Part shown: piece after piece, positions 36,519 to 46,587 of the stretch | Numbering within the stretch: the first letter of the stretch is position 1 | Layout of the letters: each line of letters starts with the position of its first letter | NCBI RefSeq assembly: GCF_001682865.1 | Contig: NZ_MAQX01000022.1 | Location: 1-64,000 of the forward strand | Reading direction: 5' to 3' | Length of the DNA: 64,000 bases | From: Bacillus sp. FJAT-26390 | GTDB lineage: Bacteria > Bacillota > Bacilli > Paenibacillales > Paenibacillaceae | The notes under the pieces: model-generated | What the model was told of the DNA's origin: nothing | Databases searched by the model: none | Seen by the model: only the letters and a program-made list of their open reading frames with translations | Translations under genes and position numbers: made by a program

Positions 36519-36923
36519 ATGCGTAACGTTTCCAAACAAGAAGTACGGAAACTGGTCGGCAAATCCATTTATGCAGTACGTCCTGACGGCTCAGTCGTCA
36601 CGGGCAAGCTCGTTCGTGTTAGCCAAAACAAACTGGTCGTAGCTCCCCTAAAAAGAGAAAAGGGCAAGGTTGTGCAAACCAAAGCTATTATACCTCTGGT
36701 CTTGTTCGATCTTCTTGCAATCGGCACGCTTCCTTTCTTAGGAGGCTTCGGTGGTGGCTTCGGCGGCGGTTTTGGTGGTGGCGGCAACTGCTGCAACAAC
36801 AACTTTAACCAATGCGGAGGTTACGGCAACCAAGGTTTCAACAGTTATGGCAACCAAGGCTACAACGGTTATGGGAACCAGGATTTTAATGGTTATGGCA
36901 ACCAAGGCTTTAACGGGTATTAA
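36519..36923 (+). CDS. Gly/Asn/Tyr-repeat protein of unknown function
   Basis: 134 residues in two parts. The first 73 form a small basic globular region (MRNVSKQEVRKLVGKSIYAV, KLVRVSQNKLVVAPLKRE) resembling an SH3-like fold, with a hydrophobic stretch IIPLVLFDLLAIGTLPFL. The rest is low-complexity: GGF/GGG runs, a NCCNNNFNQCGG cysteine cluster, and four copies of the 8-residue unit YGNQxxNx. GGAAAGGAGGG precedes the ATG, so expression is likely. Spore-coat or surface roles are possible; I recognise no family. Confidence 0.75.
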   Translation: MRNVSKQEVRKLVGKSIYAVRPDGSVVTGKLVRVSQNKLVVAPLKREKGKVVQTKAIIPLVLFDLLAIGTLPFLGGFGGGFGGGFGGGGNCCNNNFNQCGGYGNQGFNSYGNQGYNGYGNQDFNGYGNQGFNGY

Positions 36924-36937
36924 TGGCGGTTAGGTGA

Positions 36938-37399
36938 TCATAGCGGGGCAAGCGGCTTAAGCAGCTCGTAGCAGCGAAGCTCAGGATAGTAGTTTACGGT
37001 ACTGTAACCAAGCTTATTGTATAGATGATGGGCTTTATCATTTACTTGATCGACAAAAAGCCTGGCAACTTTGCAGTTCTGCTTCCTGCCGTAAGCCTCG
37101 CTTTGCGCCATTAATTTACGGGCCCATTGTCTATTGCGATGCTCGGGATGCGTGACAAGCATATCTAAATAAAGCACCTCGCCCATCACTTCAAAATGAA
37201 TGAAGGAGATCGGCGGGCTTTTTTTGGACAAGGAAGCTACATAAGTAACACCGCGCCGGAATCGCTTCGGAAGCTCGCGAATCGTCTGGGCGTCATGCTG
37301 GTGAACCGTATGCGACATCGGAATCAGCTCATTGCGAATGAGGCGGACAACCTCCGCTTGATCCAGTCGAGGGTCATAAAGTCTTATCATCGACATCAT
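36938..37399 (-). CDS. GNAT-family N-acetyltransferase
   Basis: 153 residues. DMLVTHPEHRNRQWARKLM is the acetyl-CoA loop and HHLYNKLGYSTV the C-terminal motif. The acetyl-CoA loop reads RNRQWA rather than the usual R/QxxGxG/A, lacking the central Gly. The start is among ATGs at 37399, 37396 and 37390 with only a weak ribosome site. Substrate unknown. Confidence 0.78.
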   Translation of the reverse strand: MMSMIRLYDPRLDQAEVVRLIRNELIPMSHTVHQHDAQTIRELPKRFRRGVTYVASLSKKSPPISFIHFEVMGEVLYLDMLVTHPEHRNRQWARKLMAQSEAYGRKQNCKVARLFVDQVNDKAHHLYNKLGYSTVNYYPELRCYELLKPLAPL

Positions 37400-37634
37400 T
37401 CCATTTCTGCGGCGCTGAATAGACTGGAACGCTGCATGAGTTTGCCGTTTGAAGGCTAAAATAGTATATGTGCCAAGGCAGCAAAATGCGCCGACTACAA
37501 ATTATGCGAAGAGTTGCTCAGGGTTCTTGACGAACGGAGATTCGCGGCATATAATAAGGAAAGTCTTATCTACCACGTACTGGTGTACGCACCATGTGGT
37601 ACATACACAATCAGCAATGATGAGGACGAAGTGC

Positions 37635-37935
37635 TAAGGGCTCTTTTGAACAGAGAGCGGATGGATCAGCTGCAACCATCGCCAAAACCCCTTTTCTACG
37701 AGCTCACCTCGGAGCTGTTTCCTTGAAAAGCAACAACGCAAGCTGTTGCCTAATAGGGGAAATCGCAGGGCAAGCGTTACAGTGCCAATAGTATGAACGT
37801 ATGTGCACGACGTTCTTACTTGTGGAGGTTATGCATCGGGAGATGTATAACGAATTTGGGTGGTACCACGGAAGATATACCTTTCGTCCCTCGTTGCTTC
37901 GTTATGAAGCATGAGGAGCGAAAGGTTTTTTTGTT
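37635..37935 (+). promoter_or_regulatory. Leucine T-box leader of the ilv-leu operon
   Basis: Stem I starts with GAACAGAGAGCGG (37648-37660). The specifier loop reads GAGCTCACCTCGGAGCTG, giving specifier CTC (Leu, 37703-37705). The T-box core TTGGGTGGTACCACGG ends near 37872. The terminator pairs CCTTTCG (37880-37886) with CGAAAGG (37919-37925) followed by T7. Uncharged tRNA-Leu would bind and permit readthrough into ilvB. Confidence 0.9.
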
Positions 37936-37957
37936 TTTTCTGAGAGGAGGATGACTG

Positions 37958-39703
37958 ATGGTAACGCAAGGTGCAACACTGAAGTCAAAAGAGGAATTGA
38001 AGGAAAGGCTCTCGAAGCCTGAGGTCATTACTGGGTCAGAAATATTGCTTCGCAGTCTGTTGCTTGAGGATGTAGATTGTGTGTTCGGCTATCCTGGTGG
38101 AGCAGTGTTGTACATTTACGACGCGATGCATGGGAACCCCGACTTCAATCATTTACTCACTCGTCACGAGCAAGGCGCGATTCACGCAGCTGACGGCTAT
38201 GCCCGCGCAAGCGGCAAAGTAGGCGTGTGTATCGCAACCTCCGGTCCAGGCGCAACAAACCTGGTTACGGGTATCGCAACGGCATATATGGATTCCGTGC
38301 CTTTGGTCGTTATTACGGGTAACGTTATTTCCAGCCTAATCGGAAGCGATGCATTCCAAGAAGCGGACATTACTGGCATTACAATGCCAATCACAAAGCA
38401 CAGCTACTTGGTGCGTGACGTAGAAGATTTGCCGCGTATTATCCATGAAGCATTCCACATTGCCAACACTGGCCGTAAAGGTCCAGTATTGATTGATATA
38501 CCAAAGGACATTTCAGCGGCTAAAACGTTGTTCAAGCCTGTAACCGATGTAAGCATCCGAGGCTATAACCCAACGGTTTCGCCGAATAGGAATCAAGTCG
38601 ACAAGCTTATTAAAGCAATCGAGCAAGCGGAGCGTCCGATCATTCTTGCTGGCGGCGGCGTAGTCTACTCCGGCGGCCATGAAGAATTGTTCGAGTTCGT
38701 AACGAAAACGCAAATTCCGATTACGACGACATTGCTTGGACTTGGCGCTTTCCCAAGCGGCAACGAGCTGTTTCTAGGCATGCCAGGCATGCACGGCACC
38801 TACACGGCTAACAAGTCGATTCAAAGCGCGGATCTGCTTATCAACATCGGCGCACGCTTCGATGACCGTGTAACCGGCAAGCTGTCCGGCTTCGCACCGC
38901 TTGCGAAAATCGTTCATATCGATATCGATCCAGCGGAAATCGGCAAAAACGTACCGACGGACATTCCGATCGTAGGTGACGTGAAGACGGTTCTCCAGCT
39001 TGTTAACAAGCAAGCTAAACGCGCGGATAAAGCGGATGACTGGCGTGCGAAGCTTAAAGCCTCATGCGCAGAATATCCATTCAGCTATAATGATTCATAC
39101 GTTGAGCTGAAGCCGCAATGGGTAGTGGAGCTAATCCACGAAACTACAAATGGCGATGCCATCGTTACAACTGACGTTGGCCAGCATCAAATGTGGGCAG
39201 CGCAGTATTATAAATTCAATAAGCCGCGCTCGTGGGTAACCTCCGGCGGTCTAGGCACGATGGGCTTTGGTTTCCCGTCCGCTATCGGCGCTCAAATGGC
39301 GAATCCGGATCGCGTAGTCGTTTCTATCAACGGTGACGGCGGCTTCCAAATGTGTGCGCAAGAGCTTGCGATCTGCGCAATCAATAATATTCCAGTAAAA
39401 GTGGTTATCATTAATAACCAGGTGCTCGGAATGGTTCGCCAGTGGCAGGAGCTGATTTACGATAACCGATTCAGCCATATTGATCTAGCCGGCAGCCCTG
39501 ACTTTGTTAAGCTTTCCGAAGCTTACGGCGTGAAAGGTTTCCGCGCTACGAACAAAGAGGAAGCTCGCACCGCATGGGAAGAAGCGCTTCGCCATCCTGG
39601 TCCAGCAGTCGTTGAGTTCGTCGTTCGCAAAGATGAGAACGTGTATCCAATGGTTGCGCAAGGAAGCACCATCGACGAAATGATCATGGGGGATGCGGAA
39701 TGA
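37958..39703 (+). CDS. ilvB: Acetolactate synthase, large catalytic subunit
   Basis: 581 residues. ThDP-dependent enzyme that condenses pyruvate into acetolactate or acetohydroxybutyrate, first common step to Ile, Val and Leu. ThDP contacts include the GYPGGAVLYIYDAM region and catalytic Glu in LTRHEQGAIHAADGYAR; FAD-binding and metal site GDGGFQMCAQELAI follow. GAGAGGAGG precedes the ATG. First gene behind the leucine T-box; overlaps ilvN by 4 nt. Confidence 0.97.
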   Translation: MVTQGATLKSKEELKERLSKPEVITGSEILLRSLLLEDVDCVFGYPGGAVLYIYDAMHGNPDFNHLLTRHEQGAIHAADGYARASGKVGVCIATSGPGATNLVTGIATAYMDSVPLVVITGNVISSLIGSDAFQEADITGITMPITKHSYLVRDVEDLPRIIHEAFHIANTGRKGPVLIDIPKDISAAKTLFKPVTDVSIRGYNPTVSPNRNQVDKLIKAIEQAERPIILAGGGVVYSGGHEELFEFVTKTQIPITTTLLGLGAFPSGNELFLGMPGMHGTYTANKSIQSADLLINIGARFDDRVTGKLSGFAPLAKIVHIDIDPAEIGKNVPTDIPIVGDVKTVLQLVNKQAKRADKADDWRAKLKASCAEYPFSYNDSYVELKPQWVVELIHETTNGDAIVTTDVGQHQMWAAQYYKFNKPRSWVTSGGLGTMGFGFPSAIGAQMANPDRVVVSINGDGGFQMCAQELAICAINNIPVKVVIINNQVLGMVRQWQELIYDNRFSHIDLAGSPDFVKLSEAYGVKGFRATNKEEARTAWEEALRHPGPAVVEFVVRKDENVYPMVAQGSTIDEMIMGDAE

Positions 39704-40185
39704 AAAAACACACGATCGCAGTAATCGTAAACGACCAGCCCGGCGTTCTGCAGCGTGTATCCGGCTTGTTCGGACGCCGCGGGTTCAATATTGAGAGCAT
39801 TACGGTTGGTTCCAGCGAAGAGGCAGGTTTGTCGCGTATGGTCATCGTCACTTCGGGTGATGACCATACCCTCGAGCAGGTAACAAAGCAATTGTACAAG
39901 CTAATTGATGTAATCAAGGTCATTGATCTCAGCTCGAACCCAATGGTTGCGCGCGAGCTGGCGCTTATTAAGGTAAACGCAGAGCCGTCTTCACGCCCTG
40001 AAATTCTAGGCGTAGTCGAAACTTTCCGCGCAGCGGTTGTTGACATCGGCACTCATTCGCTTATGGTACAAGTAGTAGGTGACACGGAAAAAATCGACGC
40101 AATGGTCGAGCTGCTTAAGCCTTATGGCATTCGCGAACTGTCACGTACAGGGGTAACAGCACTAAATAGAGGCAACGCCAAGTAA
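39700..40185 (+). CDS. ilvN: Acetolactate synthase, small regulatory subunit
   Basis: 161 residues with an N-terminal ACT domain (VNDQPGVLQRVSGLFGRRGFNIESI) that binds valine for feedback control, and the usual C-terminal domain. ATGA overlap with ilvB implies 1:1 coupled synthesis. Also called ilvH. Confidence 0.96.
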   Translation: MKKHTIAVIVNDQPGVLQRVSGLFGRRGFNIESITVGSSEEAGLSRMVIVTSGDDHTLEQVTKQLYKLIDVIKVIDLSSNPMVARELALIKVNAEPSSRPEILGVVETFRAAVVDIGTHSLMVQVVGDTEKIDAMVELLKPYGIRELSRTGVTALNRGNAK

Positions 40186-41301
<1,116 letters not shown>

Positions 41302-41309
41302 TAACAGAT

Positions 41310-41401
41310 AGAATGAACGACCATATCCCGGTTCGCCGGAGTGCAAGGCGAAGCGGCTTACGTTTCGCCTTGCAACTTCATAAGCGAGCCGGGATCATTC
41401 T
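41310..41401 (+). other. Nested double inverted repeat between ilvC and leuA
   Basis: Three concentric pairings: AGAATGA/TCATTCT (41310-41316, 41395-41401); ATCCCGGTTCGC/GCGAGCCGGGAT (41325-41336, 41384-41395, one mismatch); GCAAGGCGAA/TTCGCCTTGC (41343-41352, 41364-41373). There is no T run, so it is not a terminator. It ends 7 nt before the leuA ribosome site. Confidence 0.7.
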
Positions 41402-41424
41402 GTTCACGGAGGTGCATGGCACAA

Positions 41425-42969
41425 ATGCGGAAAATTTATGTTTTCGATACAACGCTTCGTGACGGAGAGCAATCTCCAGGTGTAAACCTGAACACGAAGG
41501 AAAAGGTAGAAATTGCCCTTCAGCTTGAAAAGCTTGGAGTGGACCGTATGGAAGCTGGTTTCCCAGCGGCATCCCCCGGCGATCTTGCGGCGGTTAACGC
41601 GGTTGCGCGCGCAGTGAAAAACGCTACGGTTATTGGTCTATCACGCTCCCGCGAGCAAGATATCGATGCGGTTCGTGAAGCGCTAATCGGCGCACAGGAC
41701 CCGTGCATTCACGTATTTCTTGCTACAAGCCCTATTCACCGCAAGCATAAGCTTCGGATGGAGAAGGACCAGGTTCTCGAAACGGCAGAGCGCGCCATTC
41801 GTTATGCCAGAAAATATTTTGACAAAGTTGAGTTCTCAGCAGAGGATGCCGGACGTACGGAGCTGGATTTCCTATGCCAGGTTACGGAGATGGCCATCAA
41901 AGCGGGAGCATCTGTCGTTAATATTCCGGATACGGTTGGTTATTTGAATCCGCAGGAATTCGGCAACATCTTCAAGACGCTCAAAGAAAACGTTCCGAAT
42001 ATCGAAACGATTCAGCTTAGCGCGCATTGCCATGACGATCTTGGCATGGCGACAGCCAACTCGCTTGCAGCGATTCTAAACGGCGCTGATCAGGTTGAAG
42101 GTACGATCAACGGAATTGGAGAGCGTGCAGGCAATACAGCGATCGAAGAGATTGCTATGGCGCTTGCTACGCGTCCTGATTACTTTGGCGCTCAAACAAC
42201 GCTTAACCTGAAGGAAATCGCCAAAACGAGCCGCCTTGTCAGCAAGCTGACAGGCATGGTCGTGCCAGGCAACAAAGCGATTGTCGGAGCGAATGCGTTT
42301 GCGCATGAGTCAGGCATCCATCAGGACGGCATGTTGAAGGAAAAAACAACGTACGAGATCATTTCTCCTGATACGATCGGCCTTAAAGAATCGAAGCTTG
42401 TGCTTGGCAAGCACTCCGGACGCCATGCGTTCCGCGAGAAGCTGGTTGATCTTGGCTACGAGCTTGAGGACGAAGCGCTTAACGGCGCGTTCGCTAGATT
42501 TAAGGATTTGGCTGACCGCAAAAAAACAGTGAGCGATGAAGACATTCTCGCTTTGCTTGAGGAGAAGCTTATCGATACGCCGGAAGTGTTCAGCTTGGAG
42601 ACGATTCAAGTGAGCTATGGCAATCAATCTACGCCAAGCGCTTCTGTTCGGATTCGCAAAGCCGAGGGCGAGGTCGTAGAAGAAGTGGCAATCGGCAACG
42701 GTTCAGTGGATGCGATCTATAACGCTATCGATAAAGTTACGCAGGAAAATGTAGAGCTTGAAGATTATTCCATCAAATCGGTCTCGCAAGGCAAGGATGC
42801 ACAGGGCGAGGTACATGTTGTATTGAAGCAGGATGAAGTTTCTGCTCAAGGACGTGGGCTAAGCACCGATATTCTTGAGGCGAGCGCGCGCGCGTATATC
42901 GACGCGCTTAACCGCCTGATCGAGAAGCGGAAGTCTCCAGGCCGTCGCGATAAAATGAGCTTGATTTAA
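41425..42969 (+). CDS. leuA: 2-isopropylmalate synthase
   Basis: 514 residues. Condenses acetyl-CoA with 2-ketoisovalerate, first committed leucine step. [16 protein letters not shown] is the metal and catalytic motif, with [19 protein letters not shown] downstream; the C-terminal LeuA allosteric domain (about 390-505) mediates leucine inhibition. ATG 41425 (MRKIYVFDT) is 10 nt from GGAGGTG; ATG 41416 would be 1 nt from it. Last gene of the T-box operon. Confidence 0.96.
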   Translation: MRKIYVFDTTLRDGEQSPGVNLNTKEKVEIALQLEKLGVDRMEAGFPAASPGDLAAVNAVARAVKNATVIGLSRSREQDIDAVREALIGAQDPCIHVFLATSPIHRKHKLRMEKDQVLETAERAIRYARKYFDKVEFSAEDAGRTELDFLCQVTEMAIKAGASVVNIPDTVGYLNPQEFGNIFKTLKENVPNIETIQLSAHCHDDLGMATANSLAAILNGADQVEGTINGIGERAGNTAIEEIAMALATRPDYFGAQTTLNLKEIAKTSRLVSKLTGMVVPGNKAIVGANAFAHESGIHQDGMLKEKTTYEIISPDTIGLKESKLVLGKHSGRHAFREKLVDLGYELEDEALNGAFARFKDLADRKKTVSDEDILALLEEKLIDTPEVFSLETIQVSYGNQSTPSASVRIRKAEGEVVEEVAIGNGSVDAIYNAIDKVTQENVELEDYSIKSVSQGKDAQGEVHVVLKQDEVSAQGRGLSTDILEASARAYIDALNRLIEKRKSPGRRDKMSLI

Positions 42970-42980
42970 GCTGATCATTA

Positions 42981-43032
42981 AAATAGACAGTTCGCCGAGG
43001 CTTAACCTCGTGCGTACTGTCTATTTTTTTTG
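42981..43032 (+). terminator. Terminator of the ilv-leuA operon
   Basis: AAATAGACAGT (42981-42991) pairs with ACTGTCTATTT (43016-43026), with an inner CGAGG/CCTCG stem and a T run. It separates leuA from leuB. Confidence 0.88.
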
Positions 43033-43218
43033 CCGCTGCGCTCACTATAGTCACAGCCTATAAAGTCAATAGATTTTATATCTTTGTAATCACTCCGGAT
43101 TTATGGTACAAATGATAATAGAATGAGAATGAGTGTATAACTTGTCGAATTCACGGAGCAAACCAAGCTGCGATGGAACGGATAAGTTTAATCGAAAACG
43201 AGGAGTGTTACTTTTATT

Positions 43219-44298
43219 ATGTCAGAAGTTAAAAAAATTGCAGTTATTGCCGGCGACGGTATCGGACCTGAAGTTGTTGGCGAAGCGCTTAAAGTACTTA
43301 AGAAAACCGAAGAGCTTTATGGCTACAAATTCGAAACGGAACACGGCTTGTTCGGCGGTATTGCCATTGACGAGAAAGGAACTCCGCTTCCACAAGAGAC
43401 GCTTGACCTTTGCAAAGGTGCAGATGCGGTATTGCTAGGCGCTGTAGGCGGTCCAAAATGGGACAACAACTCGAAGGAGCTTCGTCCAGAGACTGGCCTT
43501 CTCGGCATTCGTAAAGCGCTTGGCTTGTTCTCCAACATTCGTCCAGCTACAGTATTTGATTGCTTGAAAGAAGCTTCCACATTGAAGCCGGAAGTTCTTG
43601 AAGGCACCGACCTTATCGTTGTTCGCGAATTGACTGGCGGCATTTACTTCGGTGAGAAGTTCCGCCGTGAAGGCGCTGGCGGCGAAGAAGCGGTTGATAC
43701 TTGCGTATACAATGTGCAGGAAATCGAGCGTATCGTACGCCAAGCATTCGATATCGCAATGACTCGCGGCAAACGCCTTGCATCGGTAGACAAAGCGAAC
43801 GTACTTGAAACATCACGTCTATGGCGTGAGGTTGTAAACCGGATCGCTCCTGAATATCCAGAGGTTGAGCTTGAGCATGTACTAGTTGATAACTGCGCTA
43901 TGCAATTGCTTCGCCGTCCATCGAGCTTTGATGTTATCGTAACGGAAAACATGTTCGGCGACATCCTTAGCGATGAAGCTGCGATGTTGACTGGCTCGAT
44001 CGGTATGTTGTCTTCTGCTTCGCTAGGCGAAGGAAGCTTTGGCTTGTACGAGCCGGTACACGGCTCCGCTCCTGACATCGCAGGACAAGGCATTTCTAAC
44101 CCAATTGCAACGATCCTCTCCGTAGCGCTTATGTTCCGTCTTACGTTCGGCTATCACGAAGCAGCAGCTGCAATTGAAGCTGCCGTGAAAGAAGTGCTGG
44201 ATGCAGGCCACCGTACGGGCGATATTGCTGTTGATAAAAGCCAAGCAATCGGAACGACTGAAATGGGCGATCTGATCGTAGCCGCACTTAAAAAGTAA
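43219..44298 (+). CDS. leuB: 3-isopropylmalate dehydrogenase
   Basis: 359 residues. Oxidises and decarboxylates 3-isopropylmalate in leucine synthesis. GDGIGPEVV start, [10 protein letters not shown], and the NAD-binding late region [21 protein letters not shown] are all present. GAGGAG lies 13 nt before ATG. It is separated from leuA by a terminator and 249 bases, so it must have its own promoter, which I could not identify with confidence. leuC and leuD are not adjacent. Confidence 0.96.
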   Translation: MSEVKKIAVIAGDGIGPEVVGEALKVLKKTEELYGYKFETEHGLFGGIAIDEKGTPLPQETLDLCKGADAVLLGAVGGPKWDNNSKELRPETGLLGIRKALGLFSNIRPATVFDCLKEASTLKPEVLEGTDLIVVRELTGGIYFGEKFRREGAGGEEAVDTCVYNVQEIERIVRQAFDIAMTRGKRLASVDKANVLETSRLWREVVNRIAPEYPEVELEHVLVDNCAMQLLRRPSSFDVIVTENMFGDILSDEAAMLTGSIGMLSSASLGEGSFGLYEPVHGSAPDIAGQGISNPIATILSVALMFRLTFGYHEAAAAIEAAVKEVLDAGHRTGDIAVDKSQAIGTTEMGDLIVAALKK

Positions 44299-44306
44299 TT
44301 GGTAGA

Positions 44307-44321
44307 TTATAATAATTATAA
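44307..44321. promoter_or_regulatory. Perfect PerR box upstream of the peroxiredoxin gene
   Basis: TTATAATAATTATAA is an exact 7-1-7 palindrome matching the Bacillus Per box TTATAATNATTATAA. It lies 19 bases upstream of the -35 at 44341. Confidence 0.75.
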
Positions 44322-44340
44322 ATAAATAACGATTATAATA

Positions 44341-44369
44341 TTGACTTCATTCTAGACTAGTGATACTAT
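44341..44369 (+). promoter_or_regulatory. SigA promoter of the peroxiredoxin gene
   Basis: TTGACT (44341-44346), 17-base spacer, TACTAT (44364-44369). The PerR box lies just upstream. Confidence 0.65.
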
Positions 44370-44442
44370 TTACTAGGTAAGTCACACAGACGAAGTGACA
44401 TAAACACTAAAATTTATGGATAGGTCAAGGAGGTTTTCTATA

Positions 44443-44991
44443 ATGGCAGAGCGTTTGGTAGGCCGCCAGGCCCCAGATTTTACGATGGAAACAGCAACTG
44501 GTGACGGTAAAGATTTTGGTACGGCTTCACTAGCAGATTACAAAGGCAAATGGTTGGTATTGTTCTTCTACCCACTAGATTTCACATTTGTTTGCCCAAC
44601 AGAAATCACTGCACTTAGCATGGCTGCAGCTGAATTCAAAAAATTGGACACTGAAATTCTTGGTGTCAGCATTGATAGCAAACATAGCCACCGTGCATGG
44701 ATCAACACGCCGGTTAACGATAATGGCCTTGGCCAACTAGAATTCCCGCTTGCTGCTGACATCACGAAGAGCGTTGCTCGTGACTACGGCGTATTGATCG
44801 AAGAAGAAGGTATCGCGCTTCGCGGCCTATTCATCATCAACCCAGAAGGCGAAGTACAATACCAAGTTGTTAACCACAACAACGTTGGCCGCAGCGTCGA
44901 CGAAACGCTTCGCGTATTGCAAGCTTTGCAATCCGGCGGACTTTGCCCTATTAACTGGAAACCAGGTCAACAAACATTGGTATCGAAATAG
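44443..44991 (+). CDS. 2-Cys peroxiredoxin (AhpC/Prx1 type)
   Basis: 182 residues. Reduces peroxides through peroxidatic Cys51 in FTFVCPTEIT and resolving Cys168 in GGLCPINWKPG near the C-terminus, the typical 2-Cys arrangement. ATG 44443 has AAGGAGG 9 nt upstream; the frame to 44416 is rejected. No ahpF follows, so a thioredoxin-type reductant is likely. The upstream PerR box implies peroxide induction. Confidence 0.93.
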   Translation: MAERLVGRQAPDFTMETATGDGKDFGTASLADYKGKWLVLFFYPLDFTFVCPTEITALSMAAAEFKKLDTEILGVSIDSKHSHRAWINTPVNDNGLGQLEFPLAADITKSVARDYGVLIEEEGIALRGLFIINPEGEVQYQVVNHNNVGRSVDETLRVLQALQSGGLCPINWKPGQQTLVSK

Positions 44992-45012
44992 TAGACATCA
45001 TTTCGATCTACT

Positions 45013-45053
45013 CAAAACCCGCGCCATGGGATGGCGCGGGTTTTGTTTTTTGT
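45013..45053 (+). terminator. Terminator after the peroxiredoxin gene
   Basis: CAAAACCCGCGCCAT (45013-45027) pairs with ATGGCGCGGGTTTTG (45031-45045), then T run. Confidence 0.9.
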
Positions 45054-45149
45054 TTAGGCCTAGAGACGGATATTATGATGCAAAAGCAGGAATTTCATCC
45101 ATGGTGATCGAATAATGTATACTTAGTCACAGAGCTCAAAAAAATACTT

Positions 45150-45205
45150 GGTTTGCATTCGCAAACCTAAGTTGATGCTTACGAAGTAGGTTTGCACCGC
45201 AAACC
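45150..45205 (+). promoter_or_regulatory. Twin identical 7-bp hairpins before the gene at 45224
   Basis: GGTTTGC-ATTC-GCAAACC (45150-45167) and GGTTTGC-ACC-GCAAACC (45189-45205) have identical arms, 39 bases apart. The second ends immediately before the TTGGAGGAGG ribosome site. They could be two operator copies or two RNA hairpins. Confidence 0.55.
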
Positions 45206-45223
45206 TTGGAGGAGGAGTCGTCA

Positions 45224-45640
45224 ATGAGTTTTTGCTGTGGAGCTAGTATGATTGGAACAAAAGGAACGCTGAAGCATTTTCGAACGCATATTCATAATGT
45301 GCCTATTATGTTTTGTCCGGTATGCCACCGTGTAGACATTCATTATTTAATCGAAAATGAATATGAAATATTAGCCGAATATGCACATGGCGACGGCGCC
45401 GCTGAAGTTGATTTTCAGGAGTATGTGGAGCAAGAAGGCAAGGCGCTGCTTGAGAACTGCGTAAATAATGAAAATGAAGATCCTATGGATGTTGTTCATA
45501 GTCAAATCGATATGGCGCTTGATTTGCTAAGCTTCGCGAAGCAGATTGAAGATACGGAATGGCAGCTTGTACTTAAGAAGCGTCTTGGGATGCTGAATAA
45601 CAGAAGGAATAAACTCCGTCAACGCCGTACATCCGTTTAA
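45224..45640 (+). CDS. Putative zinc-binding small protein of unknown function
   Basis: 138 residues. N-terminal cysteines MSFCCG (4, 5) and FCPVCHR (31, 34) suggest a zinc ribbon like YgiT-type antitoxin N-termini; then an acidic helical region with VDFQEYVEQEGKALLENC and a basic Arg-rich tail NNRRNKLRQRR. No toxin partner is adjacent. ATG 45224 follows GGAGGAGG with 7 nt spacing. Function unknown. Confidence 0.75.
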   Translation: MSFCCGASMIGTKGTLKHFRTHIHNVPIMFCPVCHRVDIHYLIENEYEILAEYAHGDGAAEVDFQEYVEQEGKALLENCVNNENEDPMDVVHSQIDMALDLLSFAKQIEDTEWQLVLKKRLGMLNNRRNKLRQRRTSV

Positions 45641-45657
45641 TTTTGAACACGAATGGT

Positions 45658-45688
45658 GAGCCTCCTTTTCGGGGGGCTTTTCTTTTTT
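45658..45688 (+). terminator. Terminator after the zinc-binding-like gene
   Basis: GCCTCC (45660-45665) pairs with GGGGGGC (45671-45677) through one G-U, followed by TTTTCTTTTTT. Confidence 0.7.
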
Positions 45689-45771
45689 AAAATAAATGAA
45701 GATCTTCTCATAATGTACCCCCTGAAACCGGCCAGACAGAAACGAATCATACTAGTAGTGAGGTGGAGCGG

Positions 45772-46587
45772 TTGTTACTTGTATTGTTCAAACGCTTTCT
45801 GCGGAAATCTGTTTCCACAGATGCTGCGGAGGATGAGCAGAAGCTTACTCCCGAACAATGGGTTGCTCAAATTCGTCAAGGTGACGAGCTGCTGCGTGAG
45901 CAGTTTATAGCAGATTACAAGCCTTATATAATGAAAGTTACAAGTCGATTTTGCAAACGGTACATCGATCCGAATCAAGATGATGAGTACAGCGTGGCGC
46001 TGCTTGCTTTTAATGAAGCGATCAATCAGTTTTCCAGCCATGCGGGCAAATCGTTTATCGGATTTTCTGAAACCGTCATTCGCCGTCGGCTTATTGACCA
46101 TGTCCGAAAAGAACAAAGGCATTCCCAAGTAGTCCCCTATAGCATGTTCGATTCGGAGGACGAGGAGCAGCCGCAATACAATTCCGTTGAGACAAGACAA
46201 GCTATGAACGCTTTTGAGGTGAAACGGACCGAAGACGAGAGAAGGCAGGAAATCGGCGAGCTGAATCAAGAGCTTCTAGGGTTCGGGATTTCATTTGCAG
46301 AGCTGGTCGAGCTCTCGCCCAAGCATGCAGATTCCAGAAGGCTGTTGATCGGAATTGCGCAAACGCTTGTGAGCGAAGCGAGTTTGTTCGACTCGTTAAG
46401 ATTAACCAATAAGCTAGCGGTAAAAGAGCTTACCGAAATGTGCGGCGTTTCCCGCAAAACGGTCGAGCGAAACCGAAAATATATTATCGCAATCGCACTT
46501 ATTATTTCTGGTACATATCCGTATATGCATGACTATTTACATTTAACCGACGACGGAATGAATTTGAGCAAGGAGGCTAGCAAATGA
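45772..46587 (+). CDS. sigI: RNA polymerase sigma factor SigI
   Basis: About 271 residues with weak region 2 (DDEYSVALLAFNEAINQF, IRRRLIDHVRKE) and region 4-like HTH (VKELTEMCGVSRKTVERNRKY), characteristic of the SigI class rather than SigA. TTG 45772 has GAGG 8 nt upstream; GTG 45763 is an alternative. Translationally coupled to rsgI. SigI classes control heat stress or polysaccharide-degradation genes. Confidence 0.92.
   Translation: MLLVLFKRFLRKSVSTDAAEDEQKLTPEQWVAQIRQGDELLREQFIADYKPYIMKVTSRFCKRYIDPNQDDEYSVALLAFNEAINQFSSHAGKSFIGFSETVIRRRLIDHVRKEQRHSQVVPYSMFDSEDEEQPQYNSVETRQAMNAFEVKRTEDERRQEIGELNQELLGFGISFAELVELSPKHADSRRLLIGIAQTLVSEASLFDSLRLTNKLAVKELTEMCGVSRKTVERNRKYIIAIALIISGTYPYMHDYLHLTDDGMNLSKEASK

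Noticed and set aside
36820..36923. Regular 24-base DNA repeats resembling a small CRISPR or satellite
   Set aside because: The period is in frame with the ORF and encodes the YGNQxxNx octapeptide; there are no spacers of independent sequence.
37449..37726. Two short frames (37449-37637 and 37514-37726) upstream of ilvB
   Set aside because: They lack a good ribosome site, start with ATG or TTG in poor context, and run into the T-box stem I and specifier loop, so the sequence is explained as RNA leader and spacer.
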